From positions 1 to 62,214 of the forward strand of contig BQJU01000041.1 of the NCBI GenBank assembly GCA_021604865.1: 62,214 bases of DNA, written 5' to 3'. Made by a program: the position numbers and the translations under genes. Below, one piece after another: positions 10,668 to 19,408 of the stretch (positions are counted from its first letter, which is position 1; every line of letters begins with the position of its first letter). The notes beneath the pieces were generated by a model that was not told the origin of the DNA, searched no databases, and saw only the letters and a program-made list of their open reading frames with translations. The DNA is from Saprospiraceae bacterium (GTDB taxonomy: Bacteria; Bacteroidota; Bacteroidia; Chitinophagales; Saprospiraceae).

Positions 10668-10729
10668 CATTTTCACCTTCTCAAGTGTAAATTAAATACC
10701 TTCTTTGGAGAGGAGATTCTTCAAAGAAC
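10668..10729. promoter_or_regulatory. Inverted repeat upstream of bacilliredoxin gene
   Basis: GTTCTTTGAA at 10668-10677 and TTCAAAGAAC at 10720-10729 form a perfect 10-bp inverted repeat with a 42-nt spacer, in the 243-bp gap between the divergent sigma factor and bacilliredoxin genes. It could be an operator pair or a looped structure. No known regulator is assigned. Confidence 0.35.
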
Positions 10730-10804
10730 TATAAAATAGTGGTGGAAACTTCGTTTCTTTCAACCAGGAAAGCTTAATTTTACTAAAATTTAAAGAATTA
10801 CGTT

Positions 10805-11218
10805 ATGTATCCAATGGAATTAACCGCGCCTATGGCGAAAGATTTAACCAGTTATGGTTTTGAGGGATTGACCACTCCTGAGGGAGTAATCGAAGCATTG
10901 GAAAATAAGGAAGGAACAGCTCTGGTTGTTGTCAATTCTGTTTGTGGTTGTGCGGCTGCAAATGCCCGACCTGGTGCAAAGTTGGCTACTCAACATTCCG
11001 TCAAGCCAGATAAACTCTATACGGTATTTGCAGGAGTGGATCAGGCAGCTACTGCTAAAGCAAGGGAATTTTTACTACCCTACCCTCCTTCCTCTCCAGC
11101 TATAGCCTTGTTTAAGGATGGTAAGCTGGTTCATTTTCTGGAAAGACACCATATTGAAGGACGCTCAGCTGAAATTATTGCTGAAAACCTGAAAATGGCG
11201 TTTGATCGGTACTGTTAA
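10805..11218 (+). CDS. BrxA/BrxB-family bacilliredoxin
   Basis: A 137-residue cytoplasmic thioredoxin-fold protein of the YphP/YqiW (UPF0403) family. The active-site segment NSVCGCAAANARPG carries the characteristic CGC motif near residue 49. Further conserved pieces are FAGVDQAATAKAREFL, the PPSSPAIALFKDGK strand and FLERHHIEGRSA. Length matches the family (about 140 residues). In Firmicutes these proteins reduce bacillithiol mixed disulfides; in Bacteroidota the thiol partner is often bacillithiol too, but that is inferred. The gene stands alone, divergent from the sigma factor, and ends at a strong hairpin terminator shared with pdxH. The ATG at 10805 begins the conserved N-terminus MYPMELTAPM. 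Confidence 0.92.
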   Translation: MYPMELTAPMAKDLTSYGFEGLTTPEGVIEALENKEGTALVVVNSVCGCAAANARPGAKLATQHSVKPDKLYTVFAGVDQAATAKAREFLLPYPPSSPAIALFKDGKLVHFLERHHIEGRSAEIIAENLKMAFDRYC

Positions 11219-11246
11219 AAGACAAAACAGCAGGAAATAAATAATC

Positions 11247-11289
11247 AAAATGGCCATCTCCAGGTTTAATGCCAGAAGATGGCCATTTT
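11247..11289. terminator. Bidirectional terminator between bacilliredoxin and pdxH
   Basis: A perfect 13-bp stem, AAAATGGCCATCT at 11247-11259 with AGATGGCCATTTT at 11277-11289 and a 17-nt loop, has A/T ends on both sides. It sits between two convergent genes and can stop transcription from either strand. Confidence 0.85.
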
Positions 11290-11365
11290 AATGTTTGGAG
11301 GTCGACTTTGGGCTGCAACCATGCGAGGGGGCAGTGAAGAATAACTTACCCACTTGATGTAGCTC

Positions 11366-12010
11366 TTATGGAGCCAGTCGTTTGATCACCCAGTCGTCAC
11401 CCAATAATTGATATTGCAGGCGGTCATGCAACCGGCTACTACGCCCCTGCCAAAACTCAATCAAATCGGGCACCACGCGATATCCGCCCCAATGCTCCGG
11501 ACGTGGCAATGCCTCAGCCGATTCGTACTGCTTTTCCAGCTTTTTGACCTCAGCCTCCAATATTTCCCGATTGGCAATTATTTCACTTTGTGGCGAAGCC
11601 CAAGCCCCAATCTGACTTCCTTTAGGTCTGCTTTGGAAATATGCCGTAGAAGCTTCAGGTGTTATTTTTTCAACCCTGCCTTCAATACGTACCTGTCGTT
11701 GCAATTCTTTCCAAAAGAAAAGGATTGCAGCATAAGGATGATCGGTTAATTCCCTCCCTTTGCGGCTGTGGTAATTGGTAAAAAAAAGGAACCCTTTTTC
11801 GTCGACACCTTTTAATAAAACAGTACGGGCAGCAGGCCTGCCTTCAGTGGTACAGGTGGCCAGCGTCATCGCTGTGGGTTCAAATACGTTTGCCTCTATG
11901 GCCTGATCCATCCAACTTTTAAATTGTTTGAAAGGATCAACAAGGACAGTATCCTCGTCCAATTGGCTTTGTATATAATCTTCTCTAAAATTTTCCAGAT
12001 TTAGTAGCAT
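11366..12010 (-). CDS. pdxH: Pyridoxamine 5-phosphate oxidase
   Basis: A 214-residue FMN enzyme that oxidises pyridoxamine or pyridoxine 5-phosphate to pyridoxal 5-phosphate in the cytoplasm (B6 salvage and last step of synthesis). Diagnostic segments are RTVLLKGVDEKGFLFFTNY followed by SRKGREL (FMN/PLP binding), RQVRIEGRVEKI, SRPKGSQIGAWAS and the C-terminal FWQGRSSRLHDR. I use the ATG at 12010 (MLLNLENFRE); an upstream in-frame ATG at 12034 would add eight residues unlike the family. The gene is single. Two tandem terminator-like hairpins lie 44-142 bp upstream of the start, so readthrough from the right is blocked or the leader is attenuated. Confidence 0.96.
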   Translation of the reverse strand: MLLNLENFREDYIQSQLDEDTVLVDPFKQFKSWMDQAIEANVFEPTAMTLATCTTEGRPAARTVLLKGVDEKGFLFFTNYHSRKGRELTDHPYAAILFFWKELQRQVRIEGRVEKITPEASTAYFQSRPKGSQIGAWASPQSEIIANREILEAEVKKLEKQYESAEALPRPEHWGGYRVVPDLIEFWQGRSSRLHDRLQYQLLGDDWVIKRLAP

Positions 12011-12053
12011 AAAATATAAACCGGGGAGGTCCATGAAAAGTTGGACAGAAGGA

Positions 12054-12082
12054 CAAAAAAAAACCCCCGAGCAAATCGAGGG
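12054..12082 (-). terminator. Terminator hairpin, tandem unit 2 (next to pdxH)
   Basis: CCCCCGA (12064-12070) pairs with TCGAGGG (12076-12082). The one non-Watson-Crick position becomes a G-U wobble only in minus-strand RNA. Nine A residues at 12055-12063 give a U-tract on the minus strand. It lies 44 bp upstream of the pdxH start. Confidence 0.75.
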
Positions 12083-12142
12083 AGAAACTTAAAACAAACA
12101 CTATGAACAACACTAAAATATAATAGAGTTGAAATTTTTGGC

Positions 12143-12170
12143 AAAAAAAAACCCCCGAACGAATCGGGGG
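12143..12170 (-). terminator. Terminator hairpin, tandem unit 1
   Basis: CCCCCGA (12152-12158), loop ACGAA, TCGGGGG (12164-12170) is a perfect 7-bp stem. Nine A residues at 12143-12151 become a U-tract in minus-strand RNA. The unit repeats the one 88 bp away, including the adjoining ACTATGAACAA box. Confidence 0.8.
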
Positions 12171-12340
12171 GAATAAACAAAAACTATGAACAAACACTCA
12201 CCCAATTAAATCATTAAGTAGTGATACTTTTAAAAATAGTGGTGGTAGATAGAACAGTAAAATGCTTTTACTGTTGGTACCAAACTTTTGATGTTGTTGT
12301 TTTATTCCCCTTTCGCTCTTGTTAAAACAAATAACGCAAG
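12171..12340 (-). ncRNA. Candidate small RNA upstream of pdxH
   Basis: The minus-strand interval ending in the hairpin and U-tract at 12143-12170 contains a perfect 10-bp stem with a TGC triloop (12253-12275) and no protein gene. It is bounded on the right by the RND operon terminator at 12605-12634. A short structured transcript is the simplest reason for a terminator here. The 5-prime end is not determined, and an attenuated leader for pdxH is an alternative. Confidence 0.35.
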
Positions 12341-12604
12341 ATTAGCGTAAATAAAAACCATGGTTTTTTAAAAATTTGTGACATAGTTAAACCGTGTTTT
12401 TACAACAAACAAATCTTATTTTAAAAGGAGCAGCAGTTTAACGGGGCAAAAGAAAAAAGGTTTCACTTTCTTTGAAAAAAAGTAGTATTTATGCTTATTT
12501 AGGCTTTTTTTTAGGTTTTGAATAAACCAATAGATATTAAGATAAGACAATTCAGAAGCTGATAATTAGTAGGATTTCCCCTATTGAACATCATTTTATT
12601 GCAA

Positions 12605-12634
12605 CAAAAAAAAACCGGGCTAAACACCCGGTTT
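12605..12634 (-). terminator. Terminator of the RND efflux operon
   Basis: AAACCGGG (12612-12619) pairs perfectly with CCCGGTTT (12627-12634) around a 7-nt loop. The A-run continuing left to about 12606 gives a U-tract on the minus strand. It lies 68 bp past the stop codon of the RND permease. Confidence 0.88.
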
Positions 12635-12701
12635 CTTTTGTGACAATTTGATGCCTATATTTTTAATAAAATTTGCATTAAAATTGGGAATGAACACACT
12701 T

Positions 12702-15700
12702 TTATGCGCCAAATAACCTGAGAACTCCAGATTTTATCCGATATGCCAACCAATACATCACCGGAACAACAATCAAGGTCAGGAAAGTTGCGAAGACAAG
12801 ACCATAAATTACGGTCCATGCCATAGTGCCCCAAAACGCAGCATTATCGCCACCAACAAAGAAGTTGGGGTCTAAATCGGAAATAAAGGTGAAAAAATTG
12901 AAGTTAAAGCCAATGGCTAGAGGTATCAGCCCTAACACGGTGGTGATTGCTGTCAGCAGTACTGGGCGCAGACGTGTAGCTCCACCAGTAACGATTGCTT
13001 CTTTAATCTGTTCATTAGATAAATCCGACATCTTGGCCAACCCCAGGGATTCCCGTTTCCGTTTGACCAGTAGGTTAATGTAGTCGACCAATACAATGGC
13101 GTTATTGACCACAATTCCAGCCAGAGAAATGATCCCCACTCCAGTCATCACAATTTCAATGTCCATACCCGTAAATACATAACCAAGGAATACGCCAATG
13201 GTACTAAAAACAACGGACAGGATAATGATGAAGGGAGAAACAATGGAATTAAACTGCGCTACAATGATAATAAATATGACAAATACGGCGACCATCAATG
13301 CCCCACTCAGAAAGCTCATTTCTTTGGCCATTTCCTCTTGCTGTCCAGTAAATTTATAAGAAAAGCCGCTGGGCATATCAAATTCATCCATCATGCCTTT
13401 GAGTTCCTCAACCACCTCATTAGGGTTGTAATCACCTAACACATTGGAATAAATGGTTATGATGCGTTCCTGATCCTTACGGTTGATAGAGTTGTAAGTT
13501 GACGAATACTTGATATCCGTTACCGCAGAAATTGGTACCTGGCTTATCTTACCCGTTGCCGGGCTACGGAAAGTAACCTTTTGGTTGAGGATATCGTCAA
13601 TATTGTAGCGATAATCACTATTGGCTCTTATTTGGATAGGATATTCATCTTCTCCTAGTTTGTATTTGGACACTTCCTTTCCAAATACAGCTGTACGAAT
13701 TACATCTGCAATATTGTAGGTTGATACTTCATAACGGCGAGCGGCTTCCCGGTCAACATTGACCATCATTTCCGGTTTACCGATTTTTACATCTGATTTT
13801 AATTCTTCAACACCGGGTACGTTCTTGCTGTTGAGGTAAGCCAATACCTCTTCAGAAAGCATCGCCAACCCATCCATATCATCTCCTTTCAATTCCAGGT
13901 TGATCGGTTTTCCGGAAGGCGGACCATCCTGATTCTGGTCCACAACGATCTGCACACCTGGATAACCTCTTACCGCTTTGCGGATTTTATCCATTACTTC
14001 CACCGTTGACACATCACCTCGATCCTTAGAAGGTACAAAGGATACGGTAAGTCGGCCTTTGTGCGGTGATGCTCCAAATTCTGGACCGGCATTGGGATCG
14101 GAGGTATTCTCACCAATCTGGGACAAAACAGCTTCGGTTATTTTGGCATAAGGTGCTACTGCTTCTCCTACTTTTTCCTCCAGGTCACGCATCATGCGGT
14201 CAGTTGCTTCGATATCTTTGCCAAGTGGCAATTCTACAAATGCATTGACATAAAGCGGATCTGCAATCGGGAAAAGCACTACTTTCGGTGCATTAGCAGC
14301 CAACAAAGCCAATGCTATAAAGAGTAATGCAAATGTGCCCGCAAAAATGGCAGAAGGCATAAATCCTCGCAGTGCGAACTGAACAAAACGGTTATACCCC
14401 CTTTCCAGTACCGGTAGGAAATTATTTTGAAACTTGAAGGCAGCCCGACGCAGCACAAAGAAATTCAAGAGGGTCATGCTTACCACCACCCAGAGCAAAT
14501 TTCGCAACCAGTCCGTGCCTGCCAGATGAGCTAGTAGCGAAGTGACTAACATAGCAGCAGCCCCAATTAAAACATTGCGCCGTTTGCGTTTGCGTACAGC
14601 GAGATCATCAGCGCGCTTGTCAATCTTCATAAATTGTCCGGTAAAAACCGGATTCATTACGAGGGCTACAAATAGCGAAGAAGACAGTACCACAATCAGC
14701 GTGATGGGTAGAAACTTCATAAAACTTCCCATCAATCCCGGCCAGAAGGCCAATGGCATAAATGCAGCGAGTGTGGTTGCTGTAGAAGCAATAATAGGCA
14801 AGGCTACCTCGCCAGCTCCGTACTTGGCGGCATCCCAGCTCGAATACCCATTCTGCATGTATCGGTACACGTTTTCCACCACCACAATAGCATTATCTAC
14901 CAGCATACCAAGTGCCAGAATGAGTGAAAACAGAACGACCATATTCATGGTATAACCTAGCAGACCAAGCGCCATAATACCCATCAACATGGAAATGGGA
15001 ATGGCCAGACCTACAAATAAAGCATTGCGAATACCCAGGAAAAACAATAAGACTAAAACCACCAGGATGACTCCTGAAATGATACTGTTTTCCAAATTGG
15101 ACACCATGTCTCTGGTTTGCACAGACAGGTCATTAAAAAAACTGACTTCAAGATCCAAAGGCAAGACGGTGCCTATTGAATTATTCACTACTTTCTTGAT
15201 ATTGTCTGACGCATCAAGCAGGTTTTCGCCACTTTCTTTGATAATATCCAATGATATAACGGGCAGTGTATTCGAACGGGCAATACTCGTTTTATCTTTA
15301 TAACCAAAAGTAACCTTGGCAATATTTTTCAGGTAAATCGGCAGCTGGTTTTCACTCTTGACAATCATATTTTCCAGCTCTTCCATCGATTTGAATTCTC
15401 CAACTATACGAATGGTTCGCCGAAAATCATTGTTGAGCAATTCACCGCCTGACATAGTAATATTTTCACTGCTTACGGCACTTTCAATATCGCTGAAAGC
15501 CACCTCCATAGATTCCATTTTGAGCAGATCTACTTCGATGGTCACTTCCCGTTCCAACGCTCCTTTGATGTCTACACTCGAAATCTCTTTCAATTCTTCA
15601 ATTTCATCTTCGAGATATTCGGCATAGTCCAGCAATTCATCATTGGTAAATTTGCCGGAAAGGTTAACCGTCATGATCGGCAATTCGGAAAGGTTGATAT

Positions 15701-16133
15701 CCAGTACTTCCGGGTCCTCGGTTAGGTCATTTGGCAGTTCCGGTTTGGCTTTGTCGACCGCATCTTTCACCTTTCGGCTAGCATCGTCGATATCAACGTC
15801 GGCCTCAAATTCGGCTACAATCAAAGAATAATCCTGCAAGGAAGAAGAGGTTACCGTTTTGATCTCTGATACTGCTGCCAATTCTTTTTCGATAGGCCGG
15901 GTAATCAGGTTCTCAATATCTTCGGCAGAGTTGCCAAAATATACGGTATTAACGTAAATTTTCGGCCACGGAATTTCCGGAAAAGCCTCTTTGGGGGTCG
16001 TATTGTAGGAACGAATCCCAAACAATACAATCATAAAGGTCAGCAGAAAGATGCTGGTCGAATTATCCACCGCAAATGAGGTTAACCCAAACTCCCTTAG
16101 TCCCTTTTTTATTTTTTCGGTTATTTCAACCAT
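12702..16133 (-). CDS. RND-family efflux permease (HAE/AcrB-like)
   Basis: A 1143-residue inner-membrane proton-driven exporter with the RND layout: one N-terminal helix (about 20-42), a large periplasmic loop, a helix cluster at about 345-550, a second periplasmic loop, and a C-terminal helix cluster from about 940. Family landmarks are PEIPWPKIYVNTVYFGNSAE near residue 55 and LGMLVDNAIVVVENVYR near residue 413. In AcrB the latter holds the Asp-Asp proton relay; here the second Asp is Asn. GIVVNNAIVLVDY near 1005 has Asn where AcrB has its relay Lys. The ion-coupling residues therefore differ from classical AcrB. It is last in a TetR-TolC-adaptor-permease operon and ends at a terminator. The substrate is unknown. 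Confidence 0.95.
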   Translation of the reverse strand: MVEITEKIKKGLREFGLTSFAVDNSTSIFLLTFMIVLFGIRSYNTTPKEAFPEIPWPKIYVNTVYFGNSAEDIENLITRPIEKELAAVSEIKTVTSSSLQDYSLIVAEFEADVDIDDASRKVKDAVDKAKPELPNDLTEDPEVLDINLSELPIMTVNLSGKFTNDELLDYAEYLEDEIEELKEISSVDIKGALEREVTIEVDLLKMESMEVAFSDIESAVSSENITMSGGELLNNDFRRTIRIVGEFKSMEELENMIVKSENQLPIYLKNIAKVTFGYKDKTSIARSNTLPVISLDIIKESGENLLDASDNIKKVVNNSIGTVLPLDLEVSFFNDLSVQTRDMVSNLENSIISGVILVVLVLLFFLGIRNALFVGLAIPISMLMGIMALGLLGYTMNMVVLFSLILALGMLVDNAIVVVENVYRYMQNGYSSWDAAKYGAGEVALPIIASTATTLAAFMPLAFWPGLMGSFMKFLPITLIVVLSSSLFVALVMNPVFTGQFMKIDKRADDLAVRKRKRRNVLIGAAAMLVTSLLAHLAGTDWLRNLLWVVVSMTLLNFFVLRRAAFKFQNNFLPVLERGYNRFVQFALRGFMPSAIFAGTFALLFIALALLAANAPKVVLFPIADPLYVNAFVELPLGKDIEATDRMMRDLEEKVGEAVAPYAKITEAVLSQIGENTSDPNAGPEFGASPHKGRLTVSFVPSKDRGDVSTVEVMDKIRKAVRGYPGVQIVVDQNQDGPPSGKPINLELKGDDMDGLAMLSEEVLAYLNSKNVPGVEELKSDVKIGKPEMMVNVDREAARRYEVSTYNIADVIRTAVFGKEVSKYKLGEDEYPIQIRANSDYRYNIDDILNQKVTFRSPATGKISQVPISAVTDIKYSSTYNSINRKDQERIITIYSNVLGDYNPNEVVEELKGMMDEFDMPSGFSYKFTGQQEEMAKEMSFLSGALMVAVFVIFIIIVAQFNSIVSPFIIILSVVFSTIGVFLGYVFTGMDIEIVMTGVGIISLAGIVVNNAIVLVDYINLLVKRKRESLGLAKMSDLSNEQIKEAIVTGGATRLRPVLLTAITTVLGLIPLAIGFNFNFFTFISDLDPNFFVGGDNAAFWGTMAWTVIYGLVFATFLTLIVVPVMYWLAYRIKSGVLRLFGA

Positions 16134-16162
16134 TACTTTTTTATTGATGGATTCTAAAATTA

Positions 16163-17344
16163 TTATTCAGCGCTGCCCAGCTTTTTATCTTCTACCACTT
16201 CAATGAGGGCATTATTGGTCAATCCCCGGGCACCTTCAATAATCAACTCTTCGTTGCCTTCCAAACCTTTCGTAATAACGATATTACCCTCATAACTCTC
16301 TCCTGTCGTTACATATACCTTTTTGGCCATCGTTCCTTCTTGCCCCTTATCCGTAACAAATACAAAGTCTTTACCTCCTACTTCCTGTTGTACAACCTCC
16401 AATGGAACGGTAATGGCGCCTTTTTTTGTTTGATCATTCACCAACACCAATGCCAATAGATTGGGCTTTAACAATGGCATTTTCCGGGAAATTTTTATCT
16501 CTACTTCAAAAGTGCGGTTGGCAGGATTGATCACATTCCCAATTTGTGTAACTTTCAATTCCTGTTCTTCATTAATCGCCGGAAATTTCACTTTTACCTG
16601 TTCTCCTTTGCGAATAGCGCCCAGGTAAGTTTCTGGAATCTCCGCAACAACTTTTAATATATTGATATTCAGGATCTGGATGATCGGCATACCCGGTGAA
16701 GCAACTTCTCCGGTATGCAGGTTTACAGTTTCTACCTCTCCCGTAGTTGGTGCATAGACATTTTCCTTACTCAACTGCAGGGTGAGCTGATCCATGCTTT
16801 TCTCCAGTCGCTCCAAATTGCTTTTTGCTTCCAGGTATTGAATTTCAGAACCAATATTTTGATCCCAAAGTCTCTTTTGACGCTCAAAAACAGTGCGAGC
16901 CAGGCTGATCGAAGTTCCCAATTCCAACATTTGTTTCTTCACCGATTCCAGGTCTAGCTTAGCAATCAACTGCCCTCTTTTGACCATATCTCCTTCTTTT
17001 ACGGTAAGGCTCAATATCCGACCAGCAACTTCACTGGTTGCGGAAACCATATTCTCAGCCTGTACCGAACCCTGCAATTCGACAAAATGTTTGAAATCCA
17101 CCAATGCAAGTGGCTTGGTTGTCACCAAAATGCGCTTATCATCCTGCCTGCTTGAATCCTGATCGGCAATGGCCAATTCCAATTCCTTAACCAGCGCATT
17201 TAATTGTTTGGCCTCCAGTCGCTTGGCTTTTAATAAGTCCTTCTTGGCGCCGAGTTCTTCGGGGATTTCATTTTCTGCGGCTCCCGGACCACCACATGCT
17301 ACAAAGATCAATGCCATAAATAAGGTGCTAAGCAAATATCTCAT
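16163..17344 (-). CDS. RND efflux periplasmic adaptor (membrane fusion) lipoprotein
   Basis: A 393-residue protein with a lipoprotein signal (MRYLLSTLFMALIFVAC, lipobox FVAC then GG). A short coiled coil at about 30-60 and the longer hairpin at about 135-190 surround a lipoyl/biotinyl-like half (GRILSLTVKEGDMVKRGQL and APTTGEVETVNLHTGEVASP). The beta-barrel (VAEIPETYLGAIRKGEQVKV) and membrane-proximal domain follow. It links the inner-membrane RND pump to the TolC-type channel across the periplasm. It lies 28 bp upstream of the permease and 27 bp downstream of the TolC gene on the same strand, so it is cotranscribed. Confidence 0.94.
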   Translation of the reverse strand: MRYLLSTLFMALIFVACGGPGAAENEIPEELGAKKDLLKAKRLEAKQLNALVKELELAIADQDSSRQDDKRILVTTKPLALVDFKHFVELQGSVQAENMVSATSEVAGRILSLTVKEGDMVKRGQLIAKLDLESVKKQMLELGTSISLARTVFERQKRLWDQNIGSEIQYLEAKSNLERLEKSMDQLTLQLSKENVYAPTTGEVETVNLHTGEVASPGMPIIQILNINILKVVAEIPETYLGAIRKGEQVKVKFPAINEEQELKVTQIGNVINPANRTFEVEIKISRKMPLLKPNLLALVLVNDQTKKGAITVPLEVVQQEVGGKDFVFVTDKGQEGTMAKKVYVTTGESYEGNIVITKGLEGNEELIIEGARGLTNNALIEVVEDKKLGSAE

Positions 17345-17371
17345 TGTTTGTACTTTTTGAATTTGTTATGT

Positions 17372-18712
17372 TTATTGTCCCAGAGCCTTATCCAGGCCAA
17401 TCTGAGCAGAAATTAGGTCATAAAGGGATTGCATATAGTTACTTTGAGAAGTATACAAGCTTTGTTCTGCCTGGTTAACTTCCAGGCTGGAGCCAACACC
17501 TTCCCTATATTTGATTTGAGTTGTTTCATAAATTCGCTCAGCCAAGGCCAGGTTTTCTTGCTGGCTGGCCAGCCGTTCCCGGGCCCCCAGGTAAGTGATG
17601 CGGGCGTTTTGCACTTCCAGATCAATTCCCCGTTCCAGTTCCGCCTTTTGGTTAATGGTTTTTTCGAGATCAAGCCGGGCGCGTTGGATCTTAGCTTTTT
17701 TGTTTAACCCATCAAAAATAGGCACATTCAGTTTGAGCCCTACATAGGCAGCTGGTGCCCAGAACCCATCAGAGCTATTGTTTCCCTGGTATTGATATTG
17801 GTAGGCTCCATAAGCCCGGAGCGTCGGCAAATAGGCCGATTTATTGAGCTTGATATTGATTTCATTTAACCCAATCCCCATGTTCAAAAGGGCTATCTCC
17901 GGACGCAAATTGAGATTCGCCTCGCTATTGAGCGCCTGGTCTGACACAGGAGACAATAAGGTCTCTAAATCATCAGCTACATCCAGCGCCTCTTCTATTG
18001 GAAAATTCATGGCGAATTTAAGGTTGGAAATGGCTACTTCCCTTTGACGCATCAGGTTGTCGCGCTCCACTTTCAGATTGGCCAGCGATAATTGTAACCG
18101 GTCGACATCAAGCTGTTCCGAAAATCCGGCTTTGTACATTTCACTGGTTTCAAAAAACAGCTTTTCCAAATTGCTGATATTTTTTTCCAGTAAACGAATA
18201 TTTTCCTGCACCAACAAAACGGGTAGATAGGCTTCTTTTACCTGATTTTTCACCTCTCTTTGTTTGGTCACATATTCCTGAGCAACATACTCGCGATATT
18301 TTTTGGCAGCCTGCAAGCCAACAAAAAAACTACCATCAAAAATCATAGCATCCAAATCGGCAGAGGCTGTGAAGTTGTTTTTTAGGAAAAAAGAAGTTTC
18401 GCGTTCTACCGGAATATTCATGGCTTCAAAAAAATCCAGAAAAGCCTGTGGTAGTGGCTGTTTGGGAACCTCTACATACCGCTGAAAATTACCGGAAGCC
18501 GAAAGTTGGGGCAATCCAAAAGCCCGGCGTTCTATTATTTGTTCTTTTGCATCGGCAATCTCGATCTGAGCATTCTTCAGGGTAAAACTATGGTCCATAG
18601 CATAGTTTACGGCCTCCTGAATGCTCATTTTTTTCACTTCCTGAGCGAAAATGCTCCAACTCATCAAAGTTAAAATCATTGTCGAGATCACTACCTTAGG
18701 GTGAAAACTCAT
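17372..18712 (-). CDS. TolC-family outer-membrane efflux channel
   Basis: A 446-residue protein with a signal peptide ending IFAQ. It shows the two-repeat TolC/OEP pattern: MSIQEAVNYAMDHSFTLKNA at the start of repeat one, long helices rich in Glu/Gln/Lys (EVKNQVKEAYLPVLLVQENI), and repeat two from about 270 (LNLRPEIALLNMGIGLNEIN). The beta segment PTLRAYGAYQYQYQGN and the closing helix GSSLEVNQAEQSLYTSQSNY complete the fold. It forms the outer-membrane exit duct for the RND pump encoded downstream. Spacing to the TetR gene is 24 bp and to the adaptor 27 bp, so all four genes form one operon. Confidence 0.94.
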   Translation of the reverse strand: MSFHPKVVISTMILTLMSWSIFAQEVKKMSIQEAVNYAMDHSFTLKNAQIEIADAKEQIIERRAFGLPQLSASGNFQRYVEVPKQPLPQAFLDFFEAMNIPVERETSFFLKNNFTASADLDAMIFDGSFFVGLQAAKKYREYVAQEYVTKQREVKNQVKEAYLPVLLVQENIRLLEKNISNLEKLFFETSEMYKAGFSEQLDVDRLQLSLANLKVERDNLMRQREVAISNLKFAMNFPIEEALDVADDLETLLSPVSDQALNSEANLNLRPEIALLNMGIGLNEINIKLNKSAYLPTLRAYGAYQYQYQGNNSSDGFWAPAAYVGLKLNVPIFDGLNKKAKIQRARLDLEKTINQKAELERGIDLEVQNARITYLGARERLASQQENLALAERIYETTQIKYREGVGSSLEVNQAEQSLYTSQSNYMQSLYDLISAQIGLDKALGQ

Positions 18713-18736
18713 CTTATTTCTGTTTTTTCGTTCTTT

Positions 18737-19357
18737 TTAATGAATAGTGCCAAATTCGTTTTGTAAATACCTTTCCAAAATGGCCCTTCCTTTTGGAGAA
18801 GCTACACCATATATATGGTAGATCATGTGCTCCCGGTATAAATCATCCAGATTGAATTGTTGAATTGGAAAAACATCTTCATCTACCACCAGGGAAGTTT
18901 TGCCTACATATAATTTGGCAACAATTTCCGGATTGAGTTCCGAACGATAGAGGCCTTGCTTAATACCCCTAATTAGGTTGTCACAAATCAACGTAAAAAT
19001 ATATCCCTTGTGTTGGGCCTCAAACTGCTTCCAGGTTGAGGAATAATATTTCTGTAAATCATATATTGTAGTCGGTGATAATTCGCGCAAATGTTGTATC
19101 ACATGTTTGGCAATTTTTAGCACCTCATCAATAGCATCATTAGCGCTAAGTCGGATATCTTTTATTTGTCGGCTGTCTTCTTCGAATTTCAAACTAAAAA
19201 TCTGCTCTATTAGTTCAGTCTTGTTTTCCACATACTGATAGAGGGTTTTTTTTGAAATCCCAAGTTTGCGTGCAATATCATCCATACTCACGCTTTTTAA
19301 ACCGTAACGCATAAACAAATCCGCCGCTTCTATTAAAATCTGCTGTTTTACCTCCAT
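18737..19357 (-). CDS. TetR/AcrR-family repressor of the efflux operon
   Basis: A 206-residue regulator. The N-terminal helix-turn-helix at residues 1-50 is typical (QILIEAADLFMRYGLKSVSM, DDIARKLGISKKTLYQYVEN). The C-terminal ligand domain has no assignable ligand. I start at the ATG at 19357 (MEVKQQ) rather than the in-frame ATG at 19411, because the shorter form matches the family and the upstream one would place the start inside the promoter. A -7 box at 19409-19416 and a 9-bp inverted repeat at 19430-19461 lie just upstream, which indicates autorepression together with the downstream tolC-adaptor-RND genes. Confidence 0.93.
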   Translation of the reverse strand: MEVKQQILIEAADLFMRYGLKSVSMDDIARKLGISKKTLYQYVENKTELIEQIFSLKFEEDSRQIKDIRLSANDAIDEVLKIAKHVIQHLRELSPTTIYDLQKYYSSTWKQFEAQHKGYIFTLICDNLIRGIKQGLYRSELNPEIVAKLYVGKTSLVVDEDVFPIQQFNLDDLYREHMIYHIYGVASPKGRAILERYLQNEFGTIH

Positions 19358-19408
19358 AATTGAATTGTCCTGCTGAATGGATTTTAGAGGTGTTTTTAAA
19401 AGATTCGA

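Larger units (their letters stand above)
12011..12701. other. Gene-free region with tandem hairpin units
   Basis: About 690 bp without a credible protein gene. It holds three minus-strand terminators (12054-12082, 12143-12170, 12605-12634) and a separate perfect hairpin at 12253-12275 (AACAGTAAAA, loop TGC, TTTTACTGTT). The first two terminators belong to a repeated unit 88 bp apart that also shares an adjoining box, plus-strand ACTATGAACAA. The RND operon already has its own terminator at 12605-12634, so the other two should end transcripts starting inside this region. Confidence 0.6.

Noticed and set aside
11985-12197. 70-codon minus-strand frame overlapping the pdxH start
   Set aside because: It runs through the tandem terminator hairpins, so it cannot be a sensible gene.
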